NCBI GenBank assembly: GCA_017527155.1
Contig: JAFXQI010000002.1
Coordinates: 1-35,291 of the forward strand
Direction of reading: 5' to 3'
DNA: 35,291 nt
From: Kiritimatiellia bacterium
GTDB lineage: Bacteria; Verrucomicrobiota; Kiritimatiellia; CAIQIC01; Lenti-01
The position numbers and the translations under genes are program-made. The notes under the pieces were generated by a model. It worked only from the letters and a program-made list of their open reading frames with translations. It made no database searches and was not told the DNA's origin. Shown piece after piece: positions 8,307 through 15,246 of the stretch. Position 1 is the first letter of the stretch. The number at the start of each line of letters is the position of its first letter.

Positions 8307-8732
8307 TTAGCCAATGACTTCGGGGTTCTGGGCGGCGTGGGGATGCTCGGCGCCGGCGTAGGTCTTCAGGCGCTTGATGAGCTGGCGGCTGAGACGGTTC
8401 TTCGGCAGCATGCCGCGGACGGCGTGGACGAGGATGTAGCCGGGGTCCTTCGCGCGGATCTTCTCGGCGGGCGTCTCGGTCAGGCCGCTCTGGTAGCGGG
8501 TGTACTTGGCGTAGGTCTTGCCGGTTTCCTTGCGGCCGGTGAGCTTGATCTTCGAGCAGTTGGTCACGACGACGAAATCGCCCATGTCGATGTGGGGCGT
8601 GTAGTCGGGCTTGCCGCGACCGCGGAGCAGGCGGCAGACGTCGACGGCCAGGCGGCCGGCGGGCTTGTCGGTGGCATCGATCAGATACCACTTGTGGATG
8701 ACTTCGGATTCTTTCGGTTGGGTTGTTTTCAT
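8307..8732 (-). CDS. rplM: 50S ribosomal protein uL13
   Basis: 141 aa, the usual length. Core motifs HKWYLIDATDKPAGRLA, DMGDFVVVTNC and VRGMLPKNRLSRQ are typical of uL13, an early-assembling large-subunit protein. The start is ATG 8732. The 207 bases between it and tRNA-Asn hold two hairpins on the minus strand, CCGCCGA/TCGGCGG (8897-8916) and GGCGGA/TCCGCC (8842-8859). Neither has a T run, so they may be a leader or processing structure. No clear separate promoter was found, so read-through from the strong tRNA-Asn promoter is possible. Confidence 0.97.
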   Translation of the reverse strand: MKTTQPKESEVIHKWYLIDATDKPAGRLAVDVCRLLRGRGKPDYTPHIDMGDFVVVTNCSKIKLTGRKETGKTYAKYTRYQSGLTETPAEKIRAKDPGYILVHAVRGMLPKNRLSRQLIKRLKTYAGAEHPHAAQNPEVIG

Positions 8733-8939
8733 GGTTCTGGCTTTCTGCGCGGCGTGCCGGGACGCCCTGAAAAGCGGCGGCGCGGTGTGCGCGGTTTGCT
8801 GCGAAACAACCTCGTGCCGGATGGATCGGTTTTTTCCGGCGGGCGGAGGCCTTTCCGCCGTCCGTTGCATCGGGAACGCTCCTTTTTGCGGTTCGACCGC
8901 CGATTACCGTCGGCGGCCTAGCCCGGAAGACAGAAAGAA

Positions 8940-9014
8940 TGGCTCCAGCGGCAGGGCTCGAACCTGCAACCTATTGGTTAACAGCCAACCGCTCTACCAT
9001 TGAGCTACGCTGGA
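8940..9014 (-). tRNA. tRNA-Asn (anticodon GTT)
   Basis: Minus-strand cloverleaf: acceptor TCCAGCG (9014-9008) with CGCTGGA (8950-8944), D arm AGCTCAATGGTAGAGC, anticodon stem around CTGTTAA with anticodon GTT, T arm with loop TTCGAGC, discriminator G and an encoded CCA (8942-8940). A strong promoter lies just upstream and rplM-rpsI downstream on the same strand. Confidence 0.96.
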
Positions 9015-9031
9015 ACCGGGAATTGGCCGCC

Positions 9032-9059
9032 ACTATACCCGTCCGCCCGGAAACGTCAA
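9032..9059 (-). promoter_or_regulatory. Promoter of tRNA-Asn
   Basis: Minus strand: TTGACG (9059-9054), 16-base spacer, TATAGT (9037-9032). Both boxes are close to consensus, making this one of the best promoters in the window. Transcription would start near 9025, about 11 bases before the mature tRNA. Confidence 0.75.
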
Positions 9060-9068
9060 GCGGGAATT

Positions 9069-9821
9069 TCAGTCATCCGCGGCGGGGGCGGGTGGATGGA
9101 AAACGGGAGTGGCGGCGCGTCGGAGGAGGGCGGCGCGGAGGGCGGGGAGGGAGAAGGCGGAATCACCGAAGTCGATGAGGGTGTGGTTGGAGGCGATGTC
9201 GGGCAGGAAGTGGGCGTCGGAGGCGGTGAGGAGGGTGTGGGTGGCGCCGTAGGCGGCGGTCATTTCGGGGACGTGGTGGCGGGTGATTTCGAGGATGCGG
9301 CCGCTCTCGGGCGGAAGGGTTCCGAGCTGGCCGAGGACGCCGGAGGCGGGGCGGTCGATGTGGGCGGGCCAGAAAAGGCCGTCGGCGGATTCGACGAGAA
9401 AGGGCAGGACGGTGTAGGGGATGTCGGTGGAGGAGCCGAGATAGCGGGGCTCGAAGTCGAGGATGTTTTCGTCGGCGTCCACGACGGGCTGGTCGCCGAG
9501 TTTTTCGGGGATGTTCGGGAAGTCGGGGAGGTGCGGGTAGATGCTGCCGCCGAAGGCGAGGGCGGCGTCCGGGGTGGCGAAGAGGGCGATGCAGTGGATT
9601 TCTTCGACGGTGGAGACTTCGAGACCGTAGAAGGCGCGGAGCCCGGCGCGGCGGCAGGCTTCGGCGAAGGCCGGGGTGTTGCGGGCGGTGTTGTGGTCGG
9701 TGAGGGCGACGGCGTCGAGGCCCGCGGCGTGCGCGGCTTCGGCGATGGCGGAGGGGGACATTCCCAGATCGGCGCAGGGGGAGAGGCAGGAGTGGAGGTG
9801 GAAGTCGCAGCGGAGGATCAT
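9069..9821 (-). CDS. PHP-domain metal-dependent phosphoesterase
   Basis: 250 aa. PHP motifs are complete: H8-L-H10-S, T-D42-H43-N, E68, H154 in PAHIDRP, and S-D202-A-H204, which together bind two or three metal ions. Family members hydrolyse phosphoester bonds in nucleotides, nucleic acids or histidinol phosphate. The motif set and the long insert (about 95-140) resemble the stand-alone PHP group related to YciV/TrpH-like nucleases, but the substrate is not visible. It is the last gene of a minus-strand run TRAM-NERD-NERD-PHP, 165 bases after the NERD gene. A role in nucleic acid turnover alongside those genes is inference. Confidence 0.82.
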   Translation of the reverse strand: MILRCDFHLHSCLSPCADLGMSPSAIAEAAHAAGLDAVALTDHNTARNTPAFAEACRRAGLRAFYGLEVSTVEEIHCIALFATPDAALAFGGSIYPHLPDFPNIPEKLGDQPVVDADENILDFEPRYLGSSTDIPYTVLPFLVESADGLFWPAHIDRPASGVLGQLGTLPPESGRILEITRHHVPEMTAAYGATHTLLTASDAHFLPDIASNHTLIDFGDSAFSLPALRAALLRRAATPVFHPPAPAADD

Positions 9822-9865
9822 GGGGAGAGTGAAAAACGAAAAGTGAAAAGAGAAAAGTTTGCGGT

Positions 9866-9979
9866 GCGCCCTGCGGGCGGGAGAAGAAGGAAGAAGGAAG
9901 ACGGACGAAGGAAGTAGGGAGGAGCGCCCTGCGGGCGGAAAGGGGAAGAAAAGCGGGCGGGGAGGCCGCGCTGCGGCAG
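9866..9979. repeat. Short GC hairpins (family D) in a purine-rich spacer
   Basis: Two identical 15-base copies GCGCCCTGCGGGCGG at 9866-9880 and 9924-9938, 58 bases apart, each able to fold as GCCC-tgc-GGGC. A related hairpin GCCGC-gct-GCGGC lies at 9967-9979. The spacer on the + strand is almost all purine (GAAGAAGGAAG type). It separates the NERD gene from the PHP gene; no promoter is obvious. Confidence 0.55.
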
Positions 9980-9986
9980 GAGGGAG

Positions 9987-10739
9987 TCAGGTTTGGTGGC
10001 GGAGGATGTCATCGGCGAGGGAGCGGAGGTCGGAGGGGGTGAGGACGGGGGGATCGAAGCAGTGGTCGTTGATGAAGCGGACGGCCTGGTTGAGGGTGAA
10101 GACACGGCCTTCGCCGCCGCGGATTTCGAGGCGGGCGCGCGGGTGGGTGAATACGGCCATGGGGTGGATGCGGTCGTCGGGAAGGCGCAGGTTGAAGAGG
10201 GAGATGAGCATGCGGCGCTGGCGCTCGCATTGCTTGACGGGGCTCTTGACGGTGCGCGGGAAGCCGCGGTTTTTCTGGGTCCAGTTGGAGTCGACGACGT
10301 CGCCGGAGAGGGTGCCCGCCCAGTACTTGGATTCGATGACGTAGATGCCGGAAGGCGCCAGGACGAGGTGGTCGATCTGGGCGCGGTCGTGGCCGAGCCG
10401 GAGTTCGAGGTCGTTGAGGACGAGGTGGTCGTCGGCCAGGCGCTCGGCCAGGATGGAGGCCATCTTGTTTTCGCCGCGGCGGCCGCCTTCGAGGTTGCGG
10501 ACTTCGTCGGCCATCTCGCGGCGCCGGAGTTCGACGCCCAGCCCCAGCAGGGCGAGCACGGGGATGCCCGCCAACGGCCACGGCGAGGCGCGCCGCACGG
10601 CGGCCACGGCCAGCAGGACCGAGAGCACCGCGACGGGCCTCCACGCGGCGAGGCGCAGCCAGAAGGTGCGGGCGAGCTCGCGGCGGAGTTCGTTTTCGCG
10701 ACGGCCGAGGCTGGTTTCGCTGCGGAGGATTTTGGCCAT
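9987..10739 (-). CDS. NERD-domain membrane protein with intact catalytic motif
   Basis: 250 aa. Two hydrophobic segments (about 35-50 and 55-70) form a hairpin anchor. A cytoplasmic NERD (nuclease-related) domain follows at about 85-200: GRRGENKMASIL, then Q-I-D123-H-L-V-L, S-G-I-Y-V-I-E136-S-K138. D123 and E136-x-K138 match the D...ExK signature of the restriction-endonuclease-like fold, so activity is plausible. It is paralogous to the next gene upstream (10796-11572), from which it is separated by 56 bases containing a short direct repeat (TAGGTTTC twice). NERD proteins are widespread with unknown targets. ATG start at 10739. Confidence 0.82.
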   Translation of the reverse strand: MAKILRSETSLGRRENELRRELARTFWLRLAAWRPVAVLSVLLAVAAVRRASPWPLAGIPVLALLGLGVELRRREMADEVRNLEGGRRGENKMASILAERLADDHLVLNDLELRLGHDRAQIDHLVLAPSGIYVIESKYWAGTLSGDVVDSNWTQKNRGFPRTVKSPVKQCERQRRMLISLFNLRLPDDRIHPMAVFTHPRARLEIRGGEGRVFTLNQAVRFINDHCFDPPVLTPSDLRSLADDILRHQT

Positions 10740-10795
10740 GGGGGGGGACTAGGTTTCTAGGTTTCTAGATATCCAGGTTGCTGGGGGGCGGGGGC

Positions 10796-11572
10796 TCAGG
10801 AGGGGGTTTCGCCGGCGAGGAGGCCGCGGGCGAGTTTTTCGACTTCGGCGTTGGAGAGGATGGGTTTCTCGAAGCAGAAGTCGTTGATGAAGTTGACGAG
10901 CTCGGCGGGGGTGACGACGCGGTTCTTGGCGTTGAGGACCTGGATGTCGGCATCGGGGTTGGCGCAGACGACGAGGGGATAGACGCGCTCCCAGATGAGG
11001 TTGGTGCCCTTGAGCCAGTTGCGGAGGAGGCGGCGCTTGCGGAGGACGTTGCCGACGGGGTTGCGGGCGGGGCGGAGCTGGCCGGTGGCGGCGTCGCGGA
11101 TCTTCCAGACGTGCGCCTGGCGGGCGGTGTCGCCGATGATCTTTCCGCCCCAGGCGAGGGTGTGGATGACGAAGAGGCCGGAGGGGGCGACGACGAGGTG
11201 GTCGATCCAGCATTTTTCGCGGCCGGACTTGAGGCGCAGGTCGTTGAGGATGTAGTGGTCGTTGGCGAGCTTTTCGTCGAGGAGCGCGGCGACGGAGGCC
11301 TTGGCGGCGCGGAATTCGGCGGTTTCTTCGCCTTCCTCGGTGCTCTCGCGGCGGTGGAATTCGTGGCCGAGGGCGACGAAGGCGATGAAGGCGCCGAGGA
11401 TGACGATGCCCCAGCCGCCGCCGTTGCCGTAGCGCCAGGCGAGGCCGGCGGCGAGGACGATGGCGGCCGCGCCCCATTCGAGGATGCGCATGCGGTTGAG
11501 GAAGCGGACTTCTCGTTCGATCTCTTCCTGGCGGCGGAGGAGGTTGCGTTCGGTGGTGAGGGTCTGGGCCAT
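10796..11572 (-). CDS. NERD-domain membrane protein paralogue lacking the ExK catalytic residues
   Basis: 258 aa with the same architecture as its downstream neighbour: N-terminal charged region, two membrane segments (about 33-47 and 54-70) and a NERD-like domain (about 84-205). The alignment is clear (I-D124-H-L-V-V-A-P-S-G-L-F-V-I), but where the paralogue has E-S-K this protein has H137-T-L139. The Glu and Lys of the catalytic signature are therefore lost, so it is probably a non-catalytic partner or substrate-binding subunit. It lies 12 bases after the TRAM-repeat gene, so the two are co-transcribed. Shared residues at the C terminus (NFINDFCFEKPIL versus RFINDHCFDPPVL) show that paralogy extends over the whole chain. 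Confidence 0.75.
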   Translation of the reverse strand: MAQTLTTERNLLRRQEEIEREVRFLNRMRILEWGAAAIVLAAGLAWRYGNGGGWGIVILGAFIAFVALGHEFHRRESTEEGEETAEFRAAKASVAALLDEKLANDHYILNDLRLKSGREKCWIDHLVVAPSGLFVIHTLAWGGKIIGDTARQAHVWKIRDAATGQLRPARNPVGNVLRKRRLLRNWLKGTNLIWERVYPLVVCANPDADIQVLNAKNRVVTPAELVNFINDFCFEKPILSNAEVEKLARGLLAGETPS

Positions 11573-11584
11573 GGCGGAGTCTCC

Positions 11585-12832
11585 TTATTTCTGGGCGGCG
11601 GCGGCGGCCGGGCCGATGGCTTCGGCGAACGCGACGCGCGTCATGCGGGAGGTGATGCGGGCTTTCACGCGGGAGCCGGGTTCGGTGGCGCCGCTGACGA
11701 AGATGACGAGGCGGTCCACCTTGGCCACGCCTTCGGTGTCGGGGTTCTTGCGGGAGGGTTCGAGGATGTTGAGTTCCAGGACGGCGCCTTCGACGACGTC
11801 GGCGATGGAGGGGGCGTTGGAGGCGGGCTTCGGCGGGCGCGGGGCCTTCTTGATTTCGGGCAGGGGGCCGGTGCCGGCGGGCTTGCCGGTGGGCTCGGCG
11901 AAGGCGATGCGTTCGCGGCGGTCGGTGATGCGCACGTTGACGCGTTCGCCGATGGTGGTGGCGCCCTTCACGGCGACGACGAGGCCGCCGATCTTGGCGA
12001 TGCCTTCTTCGCCGGGGCGCTTGGCGGAGGGCTCGGCGATCACGACGTCGAATTCCGCGCCGACGACGGCGGGGTCGCCGGGTTCGGGGCGGTAGGCGGG
12101 TTTGGCGGGCCGCGCCTCGCGGATGGGGAGCGGATCGGTGCCGGCGGGCTTGCCGGTGGGTTCGGCGAAGGCGATGCGCTCGCGGCGGTCGGTGATGCGC
12201 ACGTTGACGCGCTCGCCGATGGAGCTGGACGGGATGCCCTGCACGACGACGACGAGTCCGGCGACGCGGGCGATGGCCTCGTTTGCGGGGTTCTTGGAGG
12301 AGGGTTCGGTGAGGACGACGTCGAGGACGGCGCCCTTCACGATGTCGGCGGTGGGGTCGCCCGCCTTGGGCTTCCAGACCGGACGCGGCGGCTTCGGCGG
12401 CATGTCGATCTGCCCCACGACCGCCGTGAGGACGGCATCCACCACGCGCTCGCGCACGCGCGTCACTTCCGCCAGGACGGTCTGCCCGCGGCGCGCGTCC
12501 GGGATGAAGACCGCGCGGCCGGCGAGATGGGCGATGCCGGAGGAGCGGTCCTCGCTCTCATCTTCCACGAAAAGGCGGTAGCGGAAGCCCAGGCGCGGCT
12601 CGGCCCAGGCACCGGGAACCGTCGCGTCGATGATCTGCCCCAGGTTGACCGAGGCGCCGCTGGAGGGCGGCAGGATTTCGGTCACGACCACGGGCCGCAC
12701 CGGCCGCAGCAGCGCGATGGCCAGCACGATCAGCACCAGTCCCAGGAGCGGGAGCGTGATCAGGGCGATGGTTTTCCAGACGGTATCCCGCGGCGCGGCG
12801 GCGGGGTCGGGGGAGGGAGCGGTCTCGTTCAT
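11585..12832 (-). CDS. Membrane-anchored protein with four TRAM-like repeats
   Basis: 415 aa from ATG 12832; a GTG at 12859 is also in frame, but the predicted transcript start near 12862 leaves it almost no leader. One membrane segment (about 20-42) leaves a short cytoplasmic N terminus. Four TRAM-like beta domains follow at about 83-136 (most diverged), 167-225, 257-313 and 348-404. Each of the last three ends like the stand-alone TRAM proteins of archaea: GIAK-GGLVVAVKGA-GERVNVRI-RIAFAE. TRAM domains bind RNA in tRNA-modifying enzymes and archaeal chaperones. Proline-rich linkers join the repeats. Two copies share an 85-bp near-identical DNA segment. It is first in a cluster with two NERD genes. 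Function unknown; a membrane-side RNA-binding role is inference. Confidence 0.7.
   Translation of the reverse strand: MNETAPSPDPAAAPRDTVWKTIALITLPLLGLVLIVLAIALLRPVRPVVVTEILPPSSGASVNLGQIIDATVPGAWAEPRLGFRYRLFVEDESEDRSSGIAHLAGRAVFIPDARRGQTVLAEVTRVRERVVDAVLTAVVGQIDMPPKPPRPVWKPKAGDPTADIVKGAVLDVVLTEPSSKNPANEAIARVAGLVVVVQGIPSSSIGERVNVRITDRRERIAFAEPTGKPAGTDPLPIREARPAKPAYRPEPGDPAVVGAEFDVVIAEPSAKRPGEEGIAKIGGLVVAVKGATTIGERVNVRITDRRERIAFAEPTGKPAGTGPLPEIKKAPRPPKPASNAPSIADVVEGAVLELNILEPSRKNPDTEGVAKVDRLVIFVSGATEPGSRVKARITSRMTRVAFAEAIGPAAAAAQK
11871..12222 (-). repeat. 85-bp intragenic duplication in the TRAM-repeat gene
   Basis: The segments 11871-11955 and 12138-12222 are nearly identical over 85 bases, with about three differences, all C/T. 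They encode the last part of TRAM repeats 2 and 3 (GERVNVRITDRRERIAFAEPTGKPAGT). Near-identity at DNA level points to recent duplication or gene conversion between repeats. Confidence 0.85.
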
Positions 12833-12868
12833 GTCGTCTCTTTCGTATTGCGTTCTCACGTCGCCCTG

Positions 12869-12897
12869 ACGCTACCCCTTTCCCCGGGCTTCCGCAA
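12869..12897 (-). promoter_or_regulatory. Probable promoter of the TRAM-NERD-NERD cluster
   Basis: Minus strand: TTGCGG (12897-12892), 17 bases, TAGCGT (12874-12869). The -35 box sits inside a dyad GGGCTT-gcgg-AAGCCC, which could be an operator. The rest of the gene-free stretch 12833-13335 contains a hairpin (13053-13083) and three family B repeats; nothing else is recognised. Confidence 0.55.
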
Positions 12898-13052
12898 GCC
12901 CGGAATGGAGCGGAAGCGGAAGCGGGCGGGGCGGAGGGGGTGCATCTCCGGTTTGTGCACGGTCTCCACTGGGGGATGACCTCGACCCGAACGTCCGTTT
13001 GAGGGAAGAAAGCAACTCCGATTTTCCGGGTTTCCTCCGCTACCGCCTGCAT

Positions 13053-13083
13053 GGTGCCAGACGCCTGCAGACGGCGGGGCACC
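13053..13083. other. Stable hairpin in the spacer before the TRAM promoter
   Basis: GGTGCC (13053-13058) pairs with GGCACC (13078-13083), and CGCC (13062-13065) with GGCG (13073-13076). No T run follows on either strand. It may help end transcription of the three-gene operon that stops at 13336, or be part of a repeat; unassigned. Confidence 0.35.
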
Positions 13084-13143
13084 GTCGCTGCGCACCCGAC
13101 CTCCGTGCGAGGCGTGAAGGGAGGAGGAGGAGGAAGAAGAACC

Positions 13144-13283
13144 GGCTCGCTCGGAGAGCTCGCCCTACCAGTCTGGAAGAAAAGGAGGGAGGGGTGGAAC
13201 CGGCTCGCTCGGAGAGCTCGCCCTACCAGTCTGGCAGAAAAGGAGGGAGGGGGGAAAAAACCGGCTCGCTCGGAGAGCTCGCC
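13144..13283 (-). repeat. Three tandem copies of hairpin family B
   Basis: Identical 21-base units at 13144-13164, 13202-13222 and 13263-13283 read GGC-tc-GCTC-gga-GAGC-tc-GCC on the + strand. They lie in repeats of about 58 and 61 bases that also share the flank CCCTACCAGTCTGG and AGAAAAGGAGGGAGGGG. They sit just downstream of the three-paralogue operon. The core GCTC/GAGC differs from GCAC/GTGC at 5144 and 7693 by a compensated base-pair change. Confidence 0.9.
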
Positions 13284-13335
13284 CTACCGCCGGCATTCGA
13301 TGGCCGGGGGACGGGGGCGCCCCTTCCCCGGGGAC

Positions 13336-13851
13336 TCAGCCCATGTTGGCCGCGTTGGAGGTGGTGGAGTTGGCGAGGGTGCGGACGACGTTGGAGGCCG
13401 TGGAATGGGCCACGTCGCGGCGGTTCACGATCGTCTGCAGGTCGATCATGTCTTCCTGCTGGCTCTTCGTGAGGACGTCCATCTTGTTCTTGAGCGCGTT
13501 CGCGGCCTGCATGCGGCGGTCGTAGGAAGACAGGTCCTGCGGCAGCACGGATTCCTCGATGCCCATGGTGTTGACGAGAAACGCCTTCGCCTGGTCCCAG
13601 ACCGCCGAGCCGTTCGCGATCCTGCCCAGCCATTCCGCCGCCTGCTGGAGCGTGGTCGAGCCGTTCGTCATCTGGTTCATCTTCAGCACGCTCTGCGCCT
13701 CGTGCGCGGCCGCCGAGCGCATGCACGCCGCCTGCACGAGCTGGCCGATCGTCATCATGCCCGAGTCCGGCATCACGTACATGTTGATGGCCGCGCTCCC
13801 GGCGGGCGCGTAGCGGTTGGTCCCGATTGCGACGGTGTCGATGGTGGACAT
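13336..13851 (-). CDS. Small helical protein, paralogue 3 of 3; possibly secretion-filament-like
   Basis: 171 aa, no signal peptide or membrane segment, rich in Ala, Ser, Thr, Asn and Gln, with long predicted helices. The C-terminal block DMIDLQTIVNRRDVAHSTAS aligns with DMVALQGLISKRDNAYSNAA and DMSRLQSLVDRRDESYSTAT of the two genes upstream. An internal stretch (AQSVLKMNQM...STTLQQAAEWL) has a pattern similar to the central region of EspA, the type III secretion filament protein (AQSDL...STTAQKMANL). That resemblance was made by eye from memory and is weak. It is the last gene of a three-gene minus-strand operon and ends just before family B repeats. A good Shine-Dalgarno (AGGAGG) precedes the ATG. 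Exported structural subunit is a hypothesis; function unknown. Confidence 0.7.
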   Translation of the reverse strand: MSTIDTVAIGTNRYAPAGSAAINMYVMPDSGMMTIGQLVQAACMRSAAAHEAQSVLKMNQMTNGSTTLQQAAEWLGRIANGSAVWDQAKAFLVNTMGIEESVLPQDLSSYDRRMQAANALKNKMDVLTKSQQEDMIDLQTIVNRRDVAHSTASNVVRTLANSTTSNAANMG

Positions 13852-13878
13852 GGCGGTTCCTCCTGGCGGACGGCGGGA

Positions 13879-14427
13879 TTACAGGTTGCGGATCAGGTTG
13901 GCGCGGGTTTCGGAGACGGCGCTCATCAGGTTCGTCGCCGTGGAGTACGATTCGTCGCGGCGGTCCACCAGCGACTGCAGGCGCGACATGTCGGTCTGCG
14001 CTTCGTTGTTCAGCCCGTCGATCTTGCTCTTGACGCGCTGGGTGAAGTACTCCAGCCATTTCTTCTTCTCGTTGTCGTCGAGCGTGTAGCCGGTGAGCCG
14101 CTTGACCCGGGTGTGGACGTCGTCGCTGAAATCGTAGGTGCACTGGGTGTCGCCGGTGGCATCGCTTTTCAGCGTCGCCGACGCCGCGGTCAGTTCGGAA
14201 AGGGCCTTGCCGAGGATTTCCAGGTCCTTGTTGCGGTTCCGGATGCGCGTGGTCAGCGGATTGACCTCGCCTTCGACGGAGACGGCGCGCTTCTCGGAGA
14301 TGGCGATCATGAGGTCCTGGAAATCGACCTTCTGCGGCTGGCCGGTCTTGTCGAGGATCGTGTAGTCGCAGAACGTGGTGCCCCAGGTCTCGCTGAGGGA
14401 AACGGCATTGGAAATGATGGTGGCCAT
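13879..14427 (-). CDS. Small helical protein, paralogue 2 of 3
   Basis: 182 aa from ATG 14427. It opens with a short non-helical part (MATIISNAVSLSETWGTTF), then helices containing RIRNRNKDLEILGKALSELTAA, a short loop with two structural parts, and the shared C-terminal block DMSRLQSLVDRRDESYSTAT followed by NLMSAVSETRANLIRNL. No signal peptide or membrane segment. It lies 27 bases upstream of paralogue 3 and 17 downstream of paralogue 1. The hydrophobic/charged heptad spacing near both ends suggests it packs as a helical hairpin or coiled coil, as secreted needle and filament subunits do. Assignment to such a system is inference. Confidence 0.68.
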   Translation of the reverse strand: MATIISNAVSLSETWGTTFCDYTILDKTGQPQKVDFQDLMIAISEKRAVSVEGEVNPLTTRIRNRNKDLEILGKALSELTAASATLKSDATGDTQCTYDFSDDVHTRVKRLTGYTLDDNEKKKWLEYFTQRVKSKIDGLNNEAQTDMSRLQSLVDRRDESYSTATNLMSAVSETRANLIRNL

Positions 14428-14444
14428 GGTCTTGATCCTTTGGT

Positions 14445-15014
14445 TCAGATCATGTTGTGGATGGTTCCGGAGGAGGTGTTGCTGGCTTTCGTGACGACTT
14501 TGGCGGCGTTGGAGTAGGCGTTGTCGCGTTTGGAAATCAGGCCCTGCAGGGCCACCATGTCCTGCTTGAGGTTGTTGTCCTCGGTGTCCATGGCGTACTG
14601 GATGTCGTTCTGCGCCTTGGTGGCGTTGCGGTAGGTGATGGACATCTTGCCGTCCTTGTATTGGGACCACGAGAAGGCGAGACCGTATTTGCCGGCCAGC
14701 GAGTGGGCGTCGGCGAGCTCGGTGGAGAGTTCGGATCTCTTGTCGGGGTTCTGGCTCTTGGGGTCCATGGAAGCGATGGCCTTGGCGAGGGCGGAAAGGA
14801 CTTCGCCGAGGTCGGTGACCTTCCGCTCGCGCTCGCGGACGACCTCCGCGTAGGCGGAGGCGGTGCTTTCGATGGCGACCGACTGCTTGAAGGACGCGAC
14901 CGTGAGGGCGGCGATGTAGTCCTGGCGCGGCACGTCGCCGACGGTGTACTCGTACTGCTTGACGCCGTAGACCGAGTCGCCGGCTATTTCGTGGGGCTGG
15001 ATGAGGTTGCTCAT
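14445..15014 (-). CDS. Small helical protein, paralogue 1 of 3 (first gene of the operon)
   Basis: 189 aa from ATG 15014; AGGA lies 8 bases upstream. Helical region with YAEVVRERERKVTDLGEVLSALAKAI (about residues 54-80), equivalent to RNRNKDLEILGKALSELTAA of paralogue 2, and the C-terminal block DMVALQGLISKRDNAYSNAA near residues 150-170. The C-terminal half also has a conserved SYxDGKMSITYRNATKAQ-like stretch before that block. No signal peptide. It is preceded by an extended -10 promoter and is followed by its two paralogues, so the three are probably made together, as stacked or co-assembling subunits would be. Function unknown. Confidence 0.68.
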   Translation of the reverse strand: MSNLIQPHEIAGDSVYGVKQYEYTVGDVPRQDYIAALTVASFKQSVAIESTASAYAEVVRERERKVTDLGEVLSALAKAIASMDPKSQNPDKRSELSTELADAHSLAGKYGLAFSWSQYKDGKMSITYRNATKAQNDIQYAMDTEDNNLKQDMVALQGLISKRDNAYSNAAKVVTKASNTSSGTIHNMI

Positions 15015-15041
15015 GCTCGCATTCCTGTCTGTTCCGCCGCA

Positions 15042-15070
15042 ACCATACCACGTCCCCGCGGGAAAATCCA
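15042..15070 (-). promoter_or_regulatory. Probable promoter of the three-paralogue operon
   Basis: Minus strand: TGGATT (15070-15065), 17 bases, TATGGT (15047-15042), with TGG just before the -10, an extended -10. The same GTGGTATGGT string occurs in the gspG promoter. Confidence 0.5.
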
Positions 15071-15179
15071 CCCCGATTCTCCCGCGCCGGCGCTTCCGGC
15101 CGCGATCTGCCTTGCATACCCGCGGCGGGGCGGAAGGTTACACCCGGCTCTCCGCCCGCCGGACCTTTCCATCTTGGCG

Positions 15180-15208
15180 TTGCCAAGCGGGGGGGGATGG
15201 CCTATAGT
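15180..15208 (+). promoter_or_regulatory. Promoter of the GT2 glycosyltransferase gene
   Basis: TTGCCA (15180-15185), 17 bases, TATAGT (15203-15208). A leader of about 30 bases ends with the Shine-Dalgarno GGAAGGAA. Confidence 0.7.
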
Positions 15209-15246
15209 CGGGATTGTTGCCTGCACCCCCGACCCCGGAAGGAACC

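Noticed and set aside
8733-8939. A known ribosomal protein leader motif upstream of rplM
   Set aside because: Two short hairpins are present, but they do not match a leader I can name, and no terminator or sequestering structure is clear.
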